Shown piece after piece: positions 60,356 through 64,000 of a stretch of 64,000 nt of DNA (positions within the stretch are counted from its first letter, which is position 1; each line of letters begins with the position of its first letter). A program made the translations under genes and the position numbers. Source of the stretch: Shewanella polaris (GTDB taxonomy: Bacteria > Pseudomonadota > Gammaproteobacteria > Enterobacterales > Shewanellaceae). Location: contig NZ_CP041036.1 in NCBI RefSeq assembly GCF_006385555.1, positions 1,674,001 through 1,738,000 on the forward strand, read 5' to 3'. The notes below the pieces were generated by a model, which had not been told where the DNA came from, ran no database searches, and saw nothing but the letters and a program-made list of their open reading frames with translations.

Positions 60356-61711
60356 TTAATCTTCTACTGTGCTGTCGTCTTCAATAATTTGAATCGGTTT
60401 GACTTTACGACGTACTGGCGCGTCGCCGACATCAACGCCAGTAATAAAGCGTTTATCACTCTTTGGTGCAGCTTTAGGTTTTTTAGGCGCACTAACTCTT
60501 TTGCTGATGACAGCAGCTTTTGCACTTGTACCCGCTTTGCTTGCTTGAGGCTTATCTTTTAGACCGCTAAATTTAGCTCTTAAGCCCTCAATAACAGTAG
60601 GCTCAAAGTTTTTACGTAAAAATAATTGTACTTTTTTAAAGCTGTCCCAATCTTTAGGGCCTACAAATGATACCGCGTCGCCTTTAGCGCCTGCGCGACC
60701 TGTACGGCCTATACGGTGTACATATTCTTCGGCAAACTTTGGCATATCAAAGTTAATCACTAACGATACGTTAACTAAATCGAGGCCGCGTGATGCCACA
60801 TCTGTCGTCACAAGTATCTGTGATTGGCCTCGAGCAAATTGGTCCATAATCTGGTTACGGGCCGATTGCTTTAAGTCGCCACTGAGTGCTGAGGTGACAA
60901 AACCTTCTGCGGCCAATAATGTCGCAATTCGGTCTGTGTCAGAGCGAGTGGCAGTAAACACAATGACTTGCTTATGTTGTTCTTGCGTTAAAATGTGTTT
61001 TAGCAAGGCTTGTTTATGGTCTAAATGATCAACCAAAATAATCCGTTGCTCAATGTCTTTATGCTCGGTGTAAGATTCGCCTATAGACACATGATTGGGC
61101 GTTTTGAGCAAGGTTGTTGCAATGTCGCCAATGCTGTCATGATCTAATGTGGCCGAAAACATCAATGTTTGACGACGTTTATGATCCGCCGCATCGTTAA
61201 TGGCTTTTAATTGTGGTGCAAAGCCTAAATCGAGCATGCGGTCAGCTTCGTCAAGAACCAATAACTCTAAGCCGTTTAAATATAAATGACGTTGTTGTAA
61301 GTGATCTGCAATACGTCCTGGGGTGGCGACAATAAAGTGTGGATCTCTAGACAAGGCTTTAGCTTGGTCGTTAAAGTTCTCACCGCCGAGTACGCTGATG
61401 GCTTTATATTGGGTATTGGCGACTAATAAACGTAATTGGCCATAAACTTGCTGGGCTAATTCACGAGTCGGTAATAATATAAGTACCCGAGGATCTTTTT
61501 TAGACAATGCTCTGGTGGATATTACCCGTTGCATAGCAGGCAATAAAAACGCTAAGGTTTTACCCGAGCCCGTTTTAGAGGATGCCATTAAGTCTTTACC
61601 TGATAAGGCAATGGGCAGTGCTTGCGCTTGAACATCGGTAGGCGTAGTAATGCCAAGGTGCTTTAAACTGTCAAGCAGGCGCTTGTCCAACGAAAAATCG
61701 GTAAATTGCAA
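60356..61711 (-). CDS. DEAD-box ATP-dependent RNA helicase
   Basis: A 451-residue helicase. It shows motif Q (FSLDKRLLDSLKHLGITTPTDVQ), motif I SSKTGSGKT, Ia PTRELAQQ, motif II DEAD, motif III SAT, and motifs V and VI (TTDVASRGLD, HRIGRTGRAG). A basic C-terminal tail of about 80 residues (KAAVISKRVSAPKKPKAAPK) probably binds RNA. The type resembles RhlE/SrmB helicases that act in ribosome assembly or mRNA decay, but a specific subfamily cannot be fixed by eye. Confidence 0.93.
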   Translation of the reverse strand: MQFTDFSLDKRLLDSLKHLGITTPTDVQAQALPIALSGKDLMASSKTGSGKTLAFLLPAMQRVISTRALSKKDPRVLILLPTRELAQQVYGQLRLLVANTQYKAISVLGGENFNDQAKALSRDPHFIVATPGRIADHLQQRHLYLNGLELLVLDEADRMLDLGFAPQLKAINDAADHKRRQTLMFSATLDHDSIGDIATTLLKTPNHVSIGESYTEHKDIEQRIILVDHLDHKQALLKHILTQEQHKQVIVFTATRSDTDRIATLLAAEGFVTSALSGDLKQSARNQIMDQFARGQSQILVTTDVASRGLDLVNVSLVINFDMPKFAEEYVHRIGRTGRAGAKGDAVSFVGPKDWDSFKKVQLFLRKNFEPTVIEGLRAKFSGLKDKPQASKAGTSAKAAVISKRVSAPKKPKAAPKSDKRFITGVDVGDAPVRRKVKPIQIIEDDSTVED

Positions 61712-61897
61712 AGGTAAATCCCCTAAAAAATGCTAGCCAAGGATTATAACGGTTTCACCTTGCTATAGCCAACAAGAGTCGCTTTAGTTATGCTATTTTT
61801 TAGCTTTACATTTTTGCGCTTACTTGGCATCACTAGTTGTTTACTGAGCCAAATATTATTGTAAAGAGTTAATGTATCGAGCATGAAAGGAATAAAG

Positions 61898-62842
61898 ATG
61901 ACAAAGCTCACCGTGGGATTAGCGCTAGGCAGTGGAGCGGCGAAAGGTTGGGCCCACATTGGGGTGTTAAATGGTTTAGCAAAATTAGATATTTATCCTG
62001 ACAAAATTGCCGGTTGTTCAGTTGGGGCGTTAGTGGGGGCAGCTTATTCCAATAATCATTTGGCTGAGCTTGAAACCTGGGTGAGTGGCTTTTCAAGCTG
62101 GGATGTGCTCGGGTTAATGGATTTAGGGTGGCGTAAAGGCGGTTTAATCAGTGGCGAAAAAGTATTTGATGTGTTGGCTAATCGCATTGGTGATCTTAAC
62201 ATTGAACAACTGAAGCGTCCCTTTGCCGCAGTGGCAACAGATTTATATTCTGGTCAAGAAATTTGGTTTAAAGAAGGTGACTTACGCCATGCGGTTCGAG
62301 CCTCGTGTTCAATGCCGGGTTTTTTGCCGCCTGTTCAGCAAGGAAACCGCTGGGTAGTTGATGGTGCCGTAGTTAACCCTGTGCCAGTGTCATTAGCGCG
62401 TTCTATGGGAGTCGATATCGTTATTGCGGTGGATTTAAACGGTCATCGTCGTGGGCAAATGCATTTAATTCCAGAGCAAGTAAAAAGCCGAAAAGCGACT
62501 AAGTCTGAGCCTATCGATGAAAAGCGCGAGCTTGAATCTGGCTTTATGGATTTATGGGGTAAAGGCAAAGATTACATGAATGGCTTATCTGATAAGTTTG
62601 CTCTTGGCAGTTCAAAATCCCATCCAGGTATGTTGGCTGTTATGTCGCAATCAATGGATATTTTAGAGCAACGCCATAAACGCTCACGTTTAATGGGCGA
62701 GCCACCTGATATTTGTATTGTTCCTGATGTCGGTGATATTGGCACTATGGAGTTTCATCGTGCCAAAGAAGCCATTATAGCTGGCGAACAAGCTGTAATG
62801 GATATTCAACATTTACTTAAAGCGACATTAAATAACAAATAG
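61898..62842 (+). CDS. rssA: Patatin-like phospholipase RssA-type
   Basis: A 314-residue patatin-family hydrolase. The Ser-Asp dyad is visible in GCSVGALVGAAYS (nucleophile elbow GxSxG) and DGAVVNPVPVS, and the oxyanion loop is GLALGSGAAKGWAHIGVL. It matches E. coli RssA in size and layout. I start at the ATG at 61898, with AAAGGA six bases upstream; an ATG at 61883 is in frame. It is divergent from the helicase gene. The lipid substrate is unknown. Confidence 0.8.
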   Translation: MTKLTVGLALGSGAAKGWAHIGVLNGLAKLDIYPDKIAGCSVGALVGAAYSNNHLAELETWVSGFSSWDVLGLMDLGWRKGGLISGEKVFDVLANRIGDLNIEQLKRPFAAVATDLYSGQEIWFKEGDLRHAVRASCSMPGFLPPVQQGNRWVVDGAVVNPVPVSLARSMGVDIVIAVDLNGHRRGQMHLIPEQVKSRKATKSEPIDEKRELESGFMDLWGKGKDYMNGLSDKFALGSSKSHPGMLAVMSQSMDILEQRHKRSRLMGEPPDICIVPDVGDIGTMEFHRAKEAIIAGEQAVMDIQHLLKATLNNK

Positions 62843-63389
62843 CGGTCTCCAATTCTGGTAGTGCTTGCATGTCTATGCGTGGCACTGCCTCTTGGTGTAA
62901 ATGCTGCTTTATTAATGTATTAGGCCTTTTATACATAAAGTCTATTATTTAATGTACATCATTGTCCTAGATTATTAATATCTTGCGTCTTACTGTCGGG
63001 CAACTTATCTATCTTTTCTCTATAGGCATGTCGGTTCCGAGAATTGCATTGATTATGACTTTCCTAGTTAACTTCTTTTTTCTTCTTAACCTTTGCGTCT
63101 ATCGATAAAACCGCTATTAGTAATCAATTAGTTAGTCGATATCAATGGGTCATTATCCATTAATAGTGATTAATATGGTCTTAGGCTAACACACTAGGGA
63201 CGTTTGGACATGACAGGCTTTATAGCTAAAGACATCCTATTTCGTTAAACAATTTTAAATTTTTCTGTGGTATTTGTTCTCTGTAAATCCCTACATTATT
63301 TATGGCTAACAGCAAGGTATTTTTCACTATAAGTACTGCCGACAATTATGATCTGGATCAAAGTAACGCTCAGGATTAGCGTGTCTAAT
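62843..63389. other. Intergenic region upstream of nrdD
   Basis: About 550 bases without a supported gene before the NrdR boxes. I saw no further recognisable structure. Confidence 0.5.
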
Positions 63390-63405
63390 ACCCTCTATCT
63401 TGTGT
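63390..63405. promoter_or_regulatory. NrdR box 1 upstream of nrdD
   Basis: ACCCTCTATCTTGTGT fits the ACACWATATWTWGTGT-type NrdR box imperfectly. It lies 31 bp from a better second box, the spacing expected for NrdR operator pairs. Confidence 0.6.
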
Positions 63406-63420
63406 TTATGTTGAATTTAA

Positions 63421-63436
63421 GCGCTATATGTAGTGC
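63421..63436. promoter_or_regulatory. NrdR box 2 upstream of nrdD
   Basis: GCGCTATATGTAGTGC is a near-consensus NrdR box. Binding of NrdR-ATP/dATP here should repress nrdD transcription. Confidence 0.7.
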
Positions 63437-63452
63437 TTTCGAGGGTGGCCGT

Positions 63453-64000
63453 ATGCTAGTTGTAGTGAAAAGAGATGGATGTCGTACTGCATTTGATGGA
63501 TGTCGTATTAAAGAAGCTGTGGTGGCCGCTATGGACTCTGCGGGTCAAGCCGATGACCAATATGCATTGCAGTTAGCACAAACGGTTGAACAGCAAATGG
63601 CTGCGAAAACTGAAGTGGATATTCTCGAACTACAAGAAGCCGTTGAAAATTTACTGATGTCGGGGCCTTTTAAATCGGTAGCACGTCATTACATAGAATA
63701 CCGTCATGACAGAGACAAACACCGTGAAGCACAAAGTAAATTAAATTGTGCGATTCGAGGCTTAGTTGAGCAATCAGACAACTCAATTTTAAATGAAAAT
63801 GCCAATAAAGACGCCAAAGTTATTCCAACTCAACGTGATCTTCTCGCTGGTATTGTTGCTAAGCATTATGCTAAAACTCATTTGTTACCTAAAGATGTTG
63901 TCGAAGCACATGAAAAGGGTGAAATTCATTATCACGACTTAGATTACGCACCGTTTTTCCCAATGTTTAACTGCATGTTAATCGATTTGGCTGGCATGTT
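63453..64000 (+). CDS. nrdD: Anaerobic ribonucleoside-triphosphate reductase NrdD, N-terminal part (cut by window edge)
   Basis: The class III reductase that makes deoxynucleotides without oxygen through a glycyl radical. The visible 182 codons start MLVVVKRDGCRTAFDGCRIK, the ATP-cone regulatory domain (about 1-95). They continue with YIEYRHDRDKHREAQ, LLNENANKDAKVIPTQRD and IHYHDLDYAPFFPMFNCMLID, all family marks. GAGGGTGG before the ATG supports the start. The catalytic part and the glycyl-radical end lie beyond the window. Two NrdR boxes precede it. Confidence 0.95.
   Translation, partial: MLVVVKRDGCRTAFDGCRIKEAVVAAMDSAGQADDQYALQLAQTVEQQMAAKTEVDILELQEAVENLLMSGPFKSVARHYIEYRHDRDKHREAQSKLNCAIRGLVEQSDNSILNENANKDAKVIPTQRDLLAGIVAKHYAKTHLLPKDVVEAHEKGEIHYHDLDYAPFFPMFNCMLIDLAGM

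Overview
The window reads as a chromosomal segment of a marine gammaproteobacterium, most likely a Shewanella. This rests on the gene order pta-ackA-yfbV-pflA-pflB, a free-standing astB next to topA, SMC instead of MukBEF together with zipA and ligA, and low-to-moderate GC with Shewanella-like protein sequences. The genus is inferred from remembered gene order and protein similarity; no database search was possible.

Bases 1-46,680 are mostly housekeeping. From the left they hold a LysE-type exporter (cut by the window edge), a Na+/dicarboxylate symporter, a large Ig-repeat lipoprotein, astB and topA. Next comes the mixed-acid fermentation block (pta, ackA, yfbV, pflA, pflB), followed by a 1.17-kb stretch without genes that carries two GntR/PdhR-type palindromes. 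A TonB-dependent receptor, cysK, a KAS III-type ketosynthase, a CBM9/DUF5916 outer-membrane protein and cysZ follow. The smc-zipA-ligA group comes next, then a run of small housekeeping and signalling genes (DUF2919, HD-GYP, YeeZ-like, YbcJ-like, rraB), an SDR, a TSUP transporter, sbcD-sbcC and an M23 peptidase. Clear intrinsic terminators close many of these units.

Bases 46,680-54,550 are an accessory island. It has three consecutive copies of a 'mini-RHS' gene: a signal peptide, only the last RHS core, and then a different C-terminal tip each time. Each is followed by one or more small membrane-protein genes that could be immunity partners. Copies 2 and 3 start with an 88-bp repeat that is also the leader of a RAYT/IS200-like transposase gene at the right end of the island. 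Each cassette closes with a terminator and a shared 31-bp repeat. Copies 2 and 3 have lost the original ATG by a 1-nt deletion, and copy 3 also has an in-frame TAG. A decayed tail like that of cassette 3 lies at the left edge. A dyad of eight TGGTAA-like boxes on a 22-bp period, centred on a perfect palindrome, sits between cassette 3 and the transposase and looks like the joined ends of a vanished IS21-type element. The transposase itself has lost the segment that should carry the HUH motif.

Bases 54,550-58,690 hold a three-gene selenium/sulfur-trafficking cassette (YedF-like DsrE protein, class V aminotransferase/cysteine desulfurase, DUF3343). A GNAT gene follows, and then an AT-rich acyltransferase-like membrane gene inserted between 48-bp direct repeats of the GNAT 3' end, next to a RAYT fragment. 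From 58,690 the conserved backbone resumes: VOC protein, YgjP-like metallopeptidase, DUF3010, DEAD-box helicase, RssA-like patatin, and the start of nrdD preceded by two NrdR-type boxes 31 bp apart. No tRNA, rRNA or CRISPR array was seen.
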